22,908 nt of DNA from a virus. The DNA lies in the IMG/VR virus record IMGVR_UViG_3300025585_000178, positions 1-22,908 of that record, one strand, 5' to 3'. A program made the position numbers and the translations under genes. This document shows positions 1-7,731 of the stretch, one piece after another (the stretch's first letter is position 1; every line of letters begins with the position of its first letter). The notes beneath the pieces were generated by a model. It saw only the letters and a list, made by a program, of their open reading frames with translations, was not told the origin of the DNA and did no database searches.

Positions 1-2402
1 AAAAAAGAAAGAAAAATGCGGTTAATCCAATCATCTATTCAGTAAAACAAAAATCGGATGTAAAGTTTTTTGATCTTGATTCAAAAATAGATTTAGACTC
101 AAAGGAACTTTCCTCCTTTAAAAAGAATCTTGAGTCCGACTCAGAATATAACGAATCCGCTGAATATGCTTTGTCTGAGCTTTTGGATGGAAATGTCAAG
201 ACATATACTGAACTTCTGAATGAATCGAGAAAGGGTTCGGTAAAGGATGAATTTCAGGATTTGGTAACAAATATTCAAGAAGATTTGAAGAAGCAAGGGT
301 ATGGGGGTTTTGAGCATACGGGCGGAAAAATAGTCGGAAAGAAAGAGCATCAAGTCAGAATTTATTGGGAGCCGGAAAATCAGATCGAGTTGAAAGAGGT
401 TATTGAAAGCGATCTTTACGAAACTCCAGAAATACATTTGGAGAGGGACTCGACATTCAAAGATTTCTTCAAAGAATCTAAAGGCGTACAGGCTTGGCTT
501 AACTATGCTTGGGGTGATATTCTTGACGCTATTCTTCCGCCAAGTAAAGCCGATGCGAACTTAAAAAAATCAATCATTGAAGATCTGAATATCAGTAAGG
601 AAATTCAAAAAGAAAAAGGTATTCAAAGAGTCCGTACGGATAAGTTTATAGACGCGGCAAAGGAAGCGTTTGGCTTTTCAAAAGAGGGAGATTTGCACGA
701 TAAGTTTTTACAAGACAGTAAACAAGAGGTAATAGGTGTTTTTGTGAATAGTGCAGGAAAAAGAAAAAGACTTAAGTATTCTAAAGCTCAAGCAAGAAAA
801 TTCTGGATGGAGTTGCAAGATCCATCTCTTAAAGAAACCATTGAGTCACCAGAAGGTATGGGGTTCACGCCTGAGATGATTGCAGCAGTAACTTCAACAC
901 TCGATCATAAAGATATTTCTTTTGCAAAAGCTCAGTTAAGACTTTACGAAGAATTTTATCCAGAAATCAATAAAGTTTATCGCCTTATTTATGGCGTGGA
1001 TTTACCGTCAATTGAGAACTATAGCCCAATCTCAAGAATTGTGGATAAGATATTAGATTCTTCCGTTGGAGAGTTTCTTCAAGAAACTTTTGTCAGACTT
1101 TCAATCGCTCCGGGCAGCTTAAAAAGCCGTGTAAATAATTTGGGCGAGCTGCGTAAAAGCAGTGATATTGAAGTTTATCAAAAACATATTGTAGAGATGT
1201 CTCACTTTATTGCGATGCAAGAAAAGGTTCAGCAAATCCAACAAGTATTTGGCGATAAAGAAGTCAGAAAAAATATTGAGAAAGTTGCCGGAAAATTATA
1301 CTTAAAACTTATTGATGAGAATGTGGAAAGTTTTGCCAAAAATGGTGCAGCAAAATCTAACTTCCTTGGCGATATGATTAATTACCTCAACAGAGGTTTT
1401 GCCCTATCAGTTCTTGGTGGAAAGATGGCTCTGACGGCTAAGCAAGCAACGTCAATCTTCGCTTATTGGGATGAGATGTCAGCAAAAGATTTTGTCTCTG
1501 GCGTAATTGATTTTGCAAAAAATCCCAAAAAAGCAATTGATATTTTAAATCAGTCCGAACTCGTTAAGGCTCGTGGCGTGCCGGAATATGACTTGGCAAA
1601 AATCGGAAAAACAAATCAATTTAAAATTGTTGCGACCAAAAATAAATTCATTGACGCAATGCTTCTTCCGGTAAAATTTGGTGATAAAGGAGCGATTTTA
1701 ATTGGTGGTTGGGCTTACTACAAAAACCAAATCAGACAAGGTAAAACTCCTGACCAAGCATTACAGGCGTTTGAAGAATTTACTGCAAAAACTCAGCAAT
1801 CGACTGACTTAGATCAGATCACTTCATTACAAAGAAGCGGTGCTTTTGGAAGAACTTTAACAATGTTCTTGACAGCTCCTAACGCTTACTACAGAGCGGA
1901 AGTAAAAGCGATCAGACAGTTCAAGCGTGGAGAAATTTCTGGAAAAGAATTTGGAAAAAAATTATTCATCTACCATATTTTGTTGCCAGCTACATTCCAA
2001 TTTGTTGCGAACGGATTTACCTTTGATGAAGAAGATCAGTTGGTTGCGGTTGCTACTGGACCATTGAACGGATTTTTTATCCTTGGAGATCTGATAAATA
2101 ATTTAATCAGAGAGGCTTTTGACGGCGATTCTTTTCAAGAGAGCGGTTTTAAATTTATGAAATTTGCTCAAGAGGTAAAAGATGGTATGTTAGAGATTGC
2201 AAAATCTGGCGGAGATATGGAAGATGTTCTTGAGGGTGTTCAGGATATTTCCAAAGGAATAGGAAGGATTGCTGGGCTACCAGTCGATCAAGCTAAAAAT
2301 ATGGCTGAGGGAATTGATGATTTTGATTCAGGTCGTCCGGTAAGGGGAACGCTAAGATTTTTGGGCTATCCGAAGAAATCAGTTGAAGAAATTGATAATT
2401 AG
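1..2402 (+). CDS. Large internal virion / LPD38-like protein, 5'-truncated by window
   Basis: The frame is open from base 3 to the TAG at 2400-2402, giving 799 visible residues, so the true start lies left of the window; the TTG at 171 is only the first start-like codon inside a longer gene. The product is mostly charged helix. A C-terminal segment (around 1360-2100) has the look of the 'large polyvalent protein associated' domain LPD38: an ALSVLGGKMALTAKQATSIF stretch, then a TAPNAYYRAEVKAIRQFKRG stretch followed by a hydrophobic HILLPATFQFVANG segment. Proteins of this type in podophages are very large virion proteins thought to be ejected with the DNA. Position just before the tail fibre fits. 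The family assignment is by remembered resemblance; the N-terminal domains are not visible. Confidence 0.7.
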   Translation, partial: KRKKNAVNPIIYSVKQKSDVKFFDLDSKIDLDSKELSSFKKNLESDSEYNESAEYALSELLDGNVKTYTELLNESRKGSVKDEFQDLVTNIQEDLKKQGYGGFEHTGGKIVGKKEHQVRIYWEPENQIELKEVIESDLYETPEIHLERDSTFKDFFKESKGVQAWLNYAWGDILDAILPPSKADANLKKSIIEDLNISKEIQKEKGIQRVRTDKFIDAAKEAFGFSKEGDLHDKFLQDSKQEVIGVFVNSAGKRKRLKYSKAQARKFWMELQDPSLKETIESPEGMGFTPEMIAAVTSTLDHKDISFAKAQLRLYEEFYPEINKVYRLIYGVDLPSIENYSPISRIVDKILDSSVGEFLQETFVRLSIAPGSLKSRVNNLGELRKSSDIEVYQKHIVEMSHFIAMQEKVQQIQQVFGDKEVRKNIEKVAGKLYLKLIDENVESFAKNGAAKSNFLGDMINYLNRGFALSVLGGKMALTAKQATSIFAYWDEMSAKDFVSGVIDFAKNPKKAIDILNQSELVKARGVPEYDLAKIGKTNQFKIVATKNKFIDAMLLPVKFGDKGAILIGGWAYYKNQIRQGKTPDQALQAFEEFTAKTQQSTDLDQITSLQRSGAFGRTLTMFLTAPNAYYRAEVKAIRQFKRGEISGKEFGKKLFIYHILLPATFQFVANGFTFDEEDQLVAVATGPLNGFFILGDLINNLIREAFDGDSFQESGFKFMKFAQEVKDGMLEIAKSGGDMEDVLEGVQDISKGIGRIAGLPVDQAKNMAEGIDDFDSGRPVRGTLRFLGYPKKSVEEIDN

Positions 2403-2440
2403 TTTATTTTTAATAAAAATAAAAATTGTTTTACCCCAAT

Positions 2441-2626
2441 ATGAAAAATTTTTTAAAAAAATACTGGCCGTTCTTCCCATTGATCTTAGTAGTCTCTGCT
2501 GCTTTTTTACTAATAACTATAGCAATTGTTGGAGATCTATATGGCTATTGGTCAATTTCTAGATATGATAACGATTATCAAAGTGACGGGCTTTATGATA
2601 ATAGTAATGATTCTTTGAGGAATTAA
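2441..2626 (+). CDS. Small single-span membrane protein, unknown function
   Basis: A 61-residue product starting MKNFLKKYWPFF with a strong hydrophobic helix at about residues 9-32 (LILVVSAAFLLITIAIVG) and a Tyr/Asp/Asn/Ser-rich polar tail. An in-frame TTG at 2426 would add five residues; neither start has a convincing Shine-Dalgarno site, and ATG is preferred because it leads straight into a positively charged, membrane-insertion-type N-terminus. The gene sits 38 bases after the virion protein and 6 bases before the tail fibre, so it is probably co-transcribed with late genes. Function is not recognised; a minor virion or envelope-active membrane peptide is possible. Confidence 0.55.
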   Translation: MKNFLKKYWPFFPLILVVSAAFLLITIAIVGDLYGYWSISRYDNDYQSDGLYDNSNDSLRN

Positions 2627-2632
2627 AAATTT

Positions 2633-4273
2633 ATGACCATAGAAACAGTAACAAACAAAACAATCCAATCAGGCAATGGCTCTAACAAGGATTTCGACTT
2701 TGCGTTTGAAATCCCTGATGAGGATTCTTTGTCGTTGACGAAGCGTGGATCTGATGGAACCGAGACGGCAATCACTACGAATTTTACAGTTACCGGAATT
2801 GGTGATGAGGCTGGCGGAACTGTTAATTATCCTACCACTGGATCTGCTTTGGGTGCGAGTGAAAAAATTATTATCAAGCGTGTCGTTGCTTTAAAACAAC
2901 TTGAGAATCTTAGAAACCAAGGTGATTACTCGTTAGAGGATATTGAGGATGCCCTTGATCGTGCGGTGATGTTATGTCAGCAATTACAAGAGCAAATTGA
3001 TAGATCTCTAAAATTGCCTTTAACAAGCTCATCAACCTATGTTACCGTTAATGATTTTGTGGCAAACAAATTGCTTTATGTCAGCTCCGATGGGACAAAA
3101 GTTAAAATGTCTGATGCTGATTTTGGATCTATTCAGACCTACTTAACATCCCTTGCTGCTATCGCTGCCGATATTTCAGCGGTTGCGGCTATTGACACCG
3201 AAGTAATGACCATTGCAGGAATATCCGCTGATGTCACAACCGTTGCCGGAATAGCTGCTGATGTAACTGCGGTTGCTGATATAGCTGCGGATGTGTCGGC
3301 CGTTGCAGCGATTGATACTGAGGTCGCTACCTTATCAGCTTTTACTGTAGAAATAGCTGCTGTGTATGCTAATCTTTCGGATATTTTGAATGCAGCAAGT
3401 TTTAATTTTCCAACTTTAAGTGGGAGTGATGCTGGAAAATTTCTAAAAGTAAATGCTGGTTATAACGGTTATGATTTAGTTGCAAGTGCAAATCTGACGT
3501 TACTTGGTGCATTAACTCCATTAGCCGGGACGATCCCATATTTTGATACGCCATCAAATGCCACGCTATTCAGCTTAACGGGGGCGATACTTCCTTTTGC
3601 AGGTTCAGCATTACCTGCGGGTTTTCTAGCTTGTAATGGAGCCGCTATTTCTCGTTCAACATATGCAAATTTATTCGCAGCCTTAGTTACAGCCGATAGT
3701 TTCTCCGCACAAACTTTTACTGTAACAATTGCAAGCCCGGGTGTTTTCACTAAATCTTCTCACGGCTTTTTAGGTGGTGAAAGAATAAGGTTATCAACAA
3801 CTGGCGCATTACCTACAGGATTAAATACTTCTACTGATTATTTTGTTGTTTACGTAAGCTCTAGCACATTTAAGTTAGCCACAACACTTGAAGGAACTGA
3901 TATTGTGACAACTGGCTCTCAATCCGGCACACATACTTATCTTCAATCACGATATGGCTTAGGAGATGGCTCAACAACTTTTAATTTACCGGATTTAAGA
4001 GATCAATTTTCAAGAGGGTATAGCTCAACTAGAACTCTTGGCACAGGGCAACTTGATGCTTTTCAAGGTCACTGGCATACTTCAAATAAAAACAACACCA
4101 ATCCATATGATTCGGGGGCCAATTCCAATATTTATATCGGAACTACAGCCAACGGCTCTGCGGATAATGTGAGTATTAAAAGCCCTATTTCCGATGGCAC
4201 TAATGGAACACCTCGAACCGCATCAGAAACACGACCTGTTAACGTAGCATTAAATTATTGTATTAAATATTAG
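2633..4273 (+). CDS. Tail fibre with T7-type N-terminus and interrupted collar domain
   Basis: A 546-residue fibre. Residues 1-130 resemble the T7-like tail-fibre N-terminal adaptor (GNGSNKDFDFAFEIP, a GA.EKIIIKR strand, then a DALDRAVMLCQQLQEQ helix), which attaches fibres to the tail. Residues 175-247 are decapeptide repeats (separate entry). Residues 316-350 begin a phage tail collar domain (GAILPFAGSALPAGFLACNG, then YANLFAAL). That domain resumes at 441 (YGLGDGSTTFNLPDLRDQFSRG) and ends with SETRPVNVALNYCIKY. About 80 residues are inserted between the halves (see findings). GAGG at 2617-2620 is the ribosome site, 12 bases from ATG. The stop overlaps the ribosome site of the next gene. 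The protein should bind the host surface. Confidence 0.88.
   Translation: MTIETVTNKTIQSGNGSNKDFDFAFEIPDEDSLSLTKRGSDGTETAITTNFTVTGIGDEAGGTVNYPTTGSALGASEKIIIKRVVALKQLENLRNQGDYSLEDIEDALDRAVMLCQQLQEQIDRSLKLPLTSSSTYVTVNDFVANKLLYVSSDGTKVKMSDADFGSIQTYLTSLAAIAADISAVAAIDTEVMTIAGISADVTTVAGIAADVTAVADIAADVSAVAAIDTEVATLSAFTVEIAAVYANLSDILNAASFNFPTLSGSDAGKFLKVNAGYNGYDLVASANLTLLGALTPLAGTIPYFDTPSNATLFSLTGAILPFAGSALPAGFLACNGAAISRSTYANLFAALVTADSFSAQTFTVTIASPGVFTKSSHGFLGGERIRLSTTGALPTGLNTSTDYFVVYVSSSTFKLATTLEGTDIVTTGSQSGTHTYLQSRYGLGDGSTTFNLPDLRDQFSRGYSSTRTLGTGQLDAFQGHWHTSNKNNTNPYDSGANSNIYIGTTANGSADNVSIKSPISDGTNGTPRTASETRPVNVALNYCIKY
3155..3373 (+). repeat. Decapeptide repeats in the tail-fibre shaft
   Basis: Residues 175-247 of the fibre are about seven 10-residue units of the pattern (A/D/S)x(D/E)(V/I)xx(V/I)Axx, for example SADVTTVAGI, AADVTAVADI, AADVSAVAAI and DTEVATLSAF. 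Such units, common in phage fibres, probably form a trimeric shaft joining the adaptor to the collar domain. The DNA units are related but not identical. Confidence 0.75.
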
Positions 4274-4282
4274 GAGAAAATA

Positions 4283-4822
4283 ATGACAAAAATAGTTTAC
4301 ACATATCATCCGGAAACTAAGGAACTAATTGGGAAAGACACGGCTTATGAGAGTCCTTTGGAAAAAGGTACTTTTATGATGCCCGCAAATTCCACAATCA
4401 AAGAACCAATTTTTGAGCCGGGGAAAATTACCAAATGGGTGGATGAGAATTGGGTATTAGAAGATATACCCGAATTACCATTACCACCAGAACCAACATT
4501 GCAGGAGATTCAGCAAGCCTTAATCCTTGAGACTAAAGCGATATGCGCTTCTATTATCATCAATTCATATCCTGAATATAAACAAATGAATTTGCTTGCT
4601 AAGGTGGCATCAATTCAGAATAAAGAAATTGTAGCCTTAAAAACTGGCAGTGTATATCAATTGTCAAAAGAAGATATGATGTATTTAGGGCAGGCGCAAA
4701 GATGTGAGAGCTTCATTGCTTCTGTGAGGGCAAAATCAAATGAATTAGAGCAAAAGATTTTAGCGATGACACAAGAAAGCCTTAAGGCTTTTGACCCAAA
4801 AGACGATAGTAATTGGAGATAG
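4283..4822 (+). CDS. Tail-fibre assembly-like protein
   Basis: A 179-residue product. The first 60 residues (YHPETKELIGKDTAYESPLE, then PANSTIKEP..FEPGKITKWVDENWVLEDIP) match the pattern of phage tail-fibre assembly proteins, whose N-terminal domain describes a short repeat-like beta structure ending in a W..ENW motif. The remainder is helical. In known phages such proteins help fold or cap the fibre encoded just upstream, which is the position here. An excellent ribosome site (AGGAGA, 4272-4277, 5 bases from ATG) overlaps the tail-fibre stop codon, suggesting translational coupling. The final codons overlap a TTG of the next frame but not its preferred ATG. Confidence 0.65.
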   Translation: MTKIVYTYHPETKELIGKDTAYESPLEKGTFMMPANSTIKEPIFEPGKITKWVDENWVLEDIPELPLPPEPTLQEIQQALILETKAICASIIINSYPEYKQMNLLAKVASIQNKEIVALKTGSVYQLSKEDMMYLGQAQRCESFIASVRAKSNELEQKILAMTQESLKAFDPKDDSNWR

Positions 4823-4824
4823 TT

Positions 4825-5193
4825 ATGCAGAAATTCACAGAAGAACTTTTGGTCGAATCCACCGGGGAAAAATGGGTGCTAAAGCGTGCGTTTAAATTTT
4901 ACTATGCTGATAACGCTGGCAATCCATTAAAAGAAATAATTATACCAGAAGGCTTTGAGACTGATTTTGCATCAACTCCAAAACTTCTTTATCCTTGGTT
5001 TCCGCCGATTGGGATTTACAACAAAGCTGCGATGGTTCACGATTTTCTTTATTCAGAATCAACTCCGATAACCAGACGGGAAGCCGATAAATTTTTCCTG
5101 CAAGCGATGGAAGTTTTAAAAGTTCCGGCGTGGAAAAGAAGGTTGATGTATTTTGCCGTAAGATTATTCGGTGCATCCCACTATGCTAAATAA
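4825..5193 (+). CDS. DUF1353 family protein
   Basis: A 122-residue protein with the DUF1353 signature: an IPEGFETDFASTPKLLYPWFPP strand-turn region (about residues 39-60), AAMVHDFLYSE (His-Asp pair), an RREADKFFLQAM helix and a C-terminal RLMYFAVRLFGASHY. DUF1353 proteins are common beside phage tail and lysis genes and have an enzyme-like conserved His-Asp core, but no proven role that I can cite. ATG at 4825 is chosen over the TTG at 4813 because GGAG at 4815-4818 is correctly spaced from it. The 3' end overlaps the next gene by 11 bases. Confidence 0.85.
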   Translation: MQKFTEELLVESTGEKWVLKRAFKFYYADNAGNPLKEIIIPEGFETDFASTPKLLYPWFPPIGIYNKAAMVHDFLYSESTPITRREADKFFLQAMEVLKVPAWKRRLMYFAVRLFGASHYAK

Positions 5194-5827
5194 GATTCTT
5201 GGAATAATTTTAGCAACGAATTTTCTTCAAGTCTTTTTCATCCACAGTTTTTCGGACAACGCACAATTCTTCGTCTGGAATGTTTATATGCTGCTGCAAT
5301 GCTTCCTGCTGAGTATCGTTCTTCACCAATCAATCAATTACAAAGAACAAAAAACCAAGGCACTGAATTTTGTGGTGTTGATTTTTGCGACTTACAACCT
5401 TATCGACTTTGTTGCTGAGTGGTCCGTGGCAGAAACTCAATTTTACAATTACACAGTCGTAGTTTTTAGCGTGATTTTATTCTGTGGAATTTTGCCGTTT
5501 AGTGCGCTCGTTATTTGTCGATCCCTGATGCCGACCGGATCTGATTACAAAGAAGGTGATTCTTTTCTTGTTTACAAAAAACCTACCAACTGGTCTGGTC
5601 TTTTGGGGCTTGCGTTCCAAGCACCTTACGGACATTGTTCTTTGATAACTGAGGGGCAACATTTTCGTTTTAAAAAAGGCGAAGTTGTCGAAGAAAAGTA
5701 TGTTGAAAAAAAAGATGATTTACATATAAAAATTCTTCCAGTAAAGTTAGAAGAAGCGAGAAAATTATTAGGCACTGAATGGTCGCTGAATAACAACTGT
5801 TTTAATGTATTTAAAAAATTCAAATGA
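5183..5827 (+). CDS. Four-helix membrane protein with LRAT/permuted NlpC-P60-like C-terminus
   Basis: A 214-residue protein (ATG 5183; GTG at 5171 would add four residues). Hydrophobic segments near residues 4-22, 28-48, 60-79 and 89-113 predict four membrane helices. The soluble tail (about 120-214) reads EGDSFLVYKKP, then GHCSLITEG with His151, and ends NNNCFNVFKKF with Cys206. This His-before-Cys order with an NC..F motif is typical of circularly permuted papain-fold proteins (LRAT, YiiX and related NlpC/P60 relatives), which act as hydrolases or acyltransferases on lipids or peptidoglycan. It lies between DUF1353 and the lysis genes; its stop overlaps the next start (ATGA). The enzymatic role is inference from motif order only. 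Confidence 0.55.
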   Translation: MLNKILGIILATNFLQVFFIHSFSDNAQFFVWNVYMLLQCFLLSIVLHQSINYKEQKTKALNFVVLIFATYNLIDFVAEWSVAETQFYNYTVVVFSVILFCGILPFSALVICRSLMPTGSDYKEGDSFLVYKKPTNWSGLLGLAFQAPYGHCSLITEGQHFRFKKGEVVEEKYVEKKDDLHIKILPVKLEEARKLLGTEWSLNNNCFNVFKKFK

Positions 5828-6177
5828 CTCAGCAATTGGAAGACTTCATCAAGAGCGACACTTTCAAGGAACAGATAACAACGATTATGGTTCCTTATAC
5901 TACAAAAGTTATTGAAGAAGTAATTCGTCAGCACTCTCACAACACAAAAGACATTGTTGCTGACACGGTTAAAACAGTATTTTTGGAGATGGGATTAAAT
6001 ATTTCTAAAGAAACCGATGAGATAAAAAAAGATTTTTCGCATATGCGGCAAGCAAGACAAGGGTGCGAAGCCATCAAAAGCAATGCCATAAAGACCATAT
6101 TAACAGTAACGATCCCGACAGTTCTTTATTTTGTCGGCAACGCAATAATAGAAAAATTACAAATTGTTATCAAATAA
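5824..6177 (+). CDS. Small accessory protein with C-terminal membrane helix (DUF6127-like)
   Basis: A 117-residue protein starting at the ATGA overlap with the upstream gene. Residues 1-85 are polar helix with an EEVIRQHSHNTKDIVADTVKTVFLEMGL core and a FSHMRQARQGCEAIKSNAIKT stretch, followed by one hydrophobic helix (ILTVTIPTVLYFVGNAII). The layout recalls small alphaproteobacterial phage proteins of the DUF6127 kind, usually found next to holin and endolysin genes; this is a pattern-level resemblance. It may serve as a holin partner or anchor. Its last 14 bases overlap the next gene. Confidence 0.55.
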   Translation: MTQQLEDFIKSDTFKEQITTIMVPYTTKVIEEVIRQHSHNTKDIVADTVKTVFLEMGLNISKETDEIKKDFSHMRQARQGCEAIKSNAIKTILTVTIPTVLYFVGNAIIEKLQIVIK

Positions 6178-6430
6178 ATTAGCACAGTTTTTTGAGGGAC
6201 CAGCCGGATCAAAATCTTCAAAAAGATTGATCGGAATTGTCGGCGGCATAGCGCTGATTTATCTTGCTGTCCGTGGTGGAGAGCATTTTTTAGCACAAAA
6301 TAATTCCGAAGCCTTCCTTAGATTATTTGACAGCCTCGCAATTTTTGTTGCTGGGGTTCTTGGTCTTGGTTTGGCGGATTATAAAATTAAAAAAGAAAAT
6401 GAAAAAGTATCTGATCCTGATAGTAAGTAG
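6164..6430 (+). CDS. Holin-like two-span membrane protein
   Basis: An 88-residue product from a TTG start; no ATG is available in the frame before the first membrane helix. It has two membrane helices (RLIGIVGGIALIYLAV, about residues 21-37, and DSLAIFVAGVLGLGLADY, about 56-74) and a very charged tail KIKKENEKVSDPDSK. Size, two spans, charged C-terminus and position just before the spanins and endolysin fit a holin, the protein that opens the inner membrane to release the muramidase. No Shine-Dalgarno site is evident; translation may be coupled to the upstream gene, which it overlaps by 14 bases. Confidence 0.6.
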   Translation: MLSNKLAQFFEGPAGSKSSKRLIGIVGGIALIYLAVRGGEHFLAQNNSEAFLRLFDSLAIFVAGVLGLGLADYKIKKENEKVSDPDSK

Positions 6431-6653
6431 TCTTGTAATCATAGGTCTAATATGGTTCTATCGCTTTGCCGAAAATAACGGCACAACAAAATGTGAATTA
6501 AAATATGAAAAAATATCTGGAGAAGTCCAAGCTAAAATTATCGAAGATAAAAAAATTATTTCTCAGCGGCAGGCTATTGCTAAGTCTGTTAGCTCCGATG
6601 GTAATCTTGAGTGGTTGCGCCAAAACCGATGCAAAGATTGTTCCAGTAAATGA
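6399..6653 (+). CDS. i-spanin (Rz-like), inner-membrane subunit
   Basis: An 84-residue protein beginning MKKYLILIVSSLVIIGLIWF: a short basic N-terminus and one membrane helix, then a periplasmic helix (KYEKISGEVQAKIIEDKK) and the ending LEWLRQNRCKDC, a tail seen in many phage inner spanins. An earlier in-frame ATG at 6327 would put 24 extra residues inside the holin gene and is disfavoured. The 3' half (6505-6653) is also coding for the o-spanin in another frame, the classic embedded Rz/Rz1 arrangement. Together they fuse inner and outer membranes in the last step of Gram-negative lysis. Confidence 0.75.
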   Translation: MKKYLILIVSSLVIIGLIWFYRFAENNGTTKCELKYEKISGEVQAKIIEDKKIISQRQAIAKSVSSDGNLEWLRQNRCKDCSSK

Positions 6654-6822
6654 TTTTTGCGAAGGTAGATTTACCACACAATATCTGACAAAAAAAGATT
6701 ACGACAATCTGGATGAGATCAGAAAGAATAAGGACTGGAAGATTACTGTAGATTTATTAACCGACAACAAAACTGAAAACGAAAAAGAATATGAACACTG
6801 TAAAGCAGAAAGTAATAAGTAA
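6505..6822 (+). CDS. o-spanin (Rz1-like) lipoprotein
   Basis: A 105-residue protein whose first 149 bases lie inside the i-spanin gene in a different frame. A basic N-terminus and hydrophobic run LLLSLLAPMVILSGC form a lipoprotein signal with a lipobox (LSGC, lipidated Cys38). The mature part has NDFCEGRF, a LTKKDYDNLDEIRKNKDW segment and a late Cys (YEHC), a Cys...W...Cys layout like many short phage o-spanin lipoproteins. The unusually long signal N-terminus may mean that the true start is further in, but no better ATG is seen. The last 32 bases overlap the endolysin gene. Confidence 0.7.
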   Translation: MKKYLEKSKLKLSKIKKLFLSGRLLLSLLAPMVILSGCAKTDAKIVPVNDFCEGRFTTQYLTKKDYDNLDEIRKNKDWKITVDLLTDNKTENEKEYEHCKAESNK

Positions 6823-7333
6823 GATCATCGAAGTCGAGGGTGGATACTCAAATGATCGTAGCGATAGTGGCGGGGAAACCAAATACGGAATCACGGTTGC
6901 GGTAGCAAGAGCTAATGGCTATGCCGGAGATATGAGAAATCTTTCTTACGATCTGGCGTTTAAAATTTACTCCACAAAATATTGGGATTCACTTAATCTT
7001 GATGCCATCGAAAAACTTGCACCAAGAATTGCAGAAAAGATGGCTGATATAGGGGTTAATATGGGCGTTGGTCGCTCAGGATTTTTTTTGCAGCGTTGCC
7101 TTAATGTTTTAAATAATTGCGGCACTGCTTATGCAGACATCGTTGCTGATGGTAATGTGGCTGGCAAGACATTATCAGCGTTAAACTCATTCCTATCCCT
7201 CAGAAAACTCGATGGCGAAGAAGTTTTATTGAAGATGCTGAATTGTCTTCAAGGAGAATTTTATATTTCTCTTGCTGAAAAAAGAGAGAAGGATGAAAAA
7301 TTTGTTTTTGGTTGGTTTAAAAATAGAATATGA
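6791..7333 (+). CDS. GH108 family endolysin (N-acetylmuramidase)
   Basis: A 180-residue lysozyme of glycoside hydrolase family 108. The N-terminal catalytic motif EVEGGYSNDRSDSGGETKYG has the family's glutamate (Glu16 in EGG) and DxGGxTxxGIT signature. The C-terminal half (MADIGVNMGVGRSGFFLQRCLN onwards) resembles the peptidoglycan-binding domain usually fused to it. No signal peptide is seen, so export would depend on the holin-like protein. It cleaves the glycan strands of peptidoglycan. Overlap with the o-spanin gene (32 bases) places it in the same lysis transcript. It is the last convincing rightward gene. Confidence 0.92.
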   Translation: MNTVKQKVISKIIEVEGGYSNDRSDSGGETKYGITVAVARANGYAGDMRNLSYDLAFKIYSTKYWDSLNLDAIEKLAPRIAEKMADIGVNMGVGRSGFFLQRCLNVLNNCGTAYADIVADGNVAGKTLSALNSFLSLRKLDGEEVLLKMLNCLQGEFYISLAEKREKDEKFVFGWFKNRI

Positions 7334-7392
7334 TAAAAAAATTACCAGACGGAAAATCTTTCGGATTTATACACTTTAAGGTTGATTGAGAT

Positions 7393-7731
7393 TTATTTAT
7401 TAGGCGTTTTTAAATCTTCAATTTTTCCAGTATAATCACCATTAGAAGTTTTTGAACCTTCCCACTTCTTTCCATCTATCAAAAAATACAGAATTCCCAG
7501 AAGAATCGCCGCTTTCCACCAATGATTAACGAGAAAACATTTCCAAGATGAATCATAAATTGCTTTTGCATCGGAAATTTGTTTAGTAGCTTCTCTTATT
7601 TCGCTCCTAATTTCCCCTATGTTATTAATTGCAGTCTCGACTTTTCCATAAGCAACACTTATTTCTTTTTACCATTCTTTTAGAAGTTCAGCAACTTCTT
7701 TAGCATCTAGTTTTCCGTCATTATCTGGCAT
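7393..7731 (-). pseudogene. Membrane-protein gene interrupted by in-frame TAA
   Basis: Read leftward from ATG 7731, the frame gives MPDNDGKLDAKEVAELLKEW, then TAA at 7669-7671, then 91 further sense codons to a TAA at 7393-7395. The second part starts KEISVAYGKVETAINNIGEI, forms an amphipathic helix, has a membrane helix (WWKAAILLGILYFLIDG) and ends DLKTPNK. No ATG, GTG or TTG start precedes the helices in the second part, so the two halves look like one gene with a single nonsense change (CAA, AAA or GAA to TAA), or a readthrough case. The first part resembles an EF-hand loop (DNDGKLDAKE) lacking the first ligand. The ATG lies inside the end of the upstream gene (11-base overlap), as is usual in this block. 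Confidence 0.55.

Noticed and set aside
171-2402. TTG at 171 as start of the first gene
   Set aside because: The frame is open without a stop from base 3, so 171 is only an internal codon of a gene entering from the left.
3469-3750. Antisense frame inside the tail fibre, and other long frames opposite the large genes
   Set aside because: They are shadows of well-supported genes on the other strand with no family match or ribosome site.
7330-7389. 19-codon rightward frame after the endolysin (MIKKLPDGKSFGF...)
   Set aside because: It has an ATGA coupling to the endolysin stop but is too short and unsupported to call; it may be a truncated remnant.
7334-7392. Weak AAATC-TTTCG-GATTT stem between the convergent halves as a terminator
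   Set aside because: Only a five-base AT-rich stem without a following T-run; not a convincing terminator.
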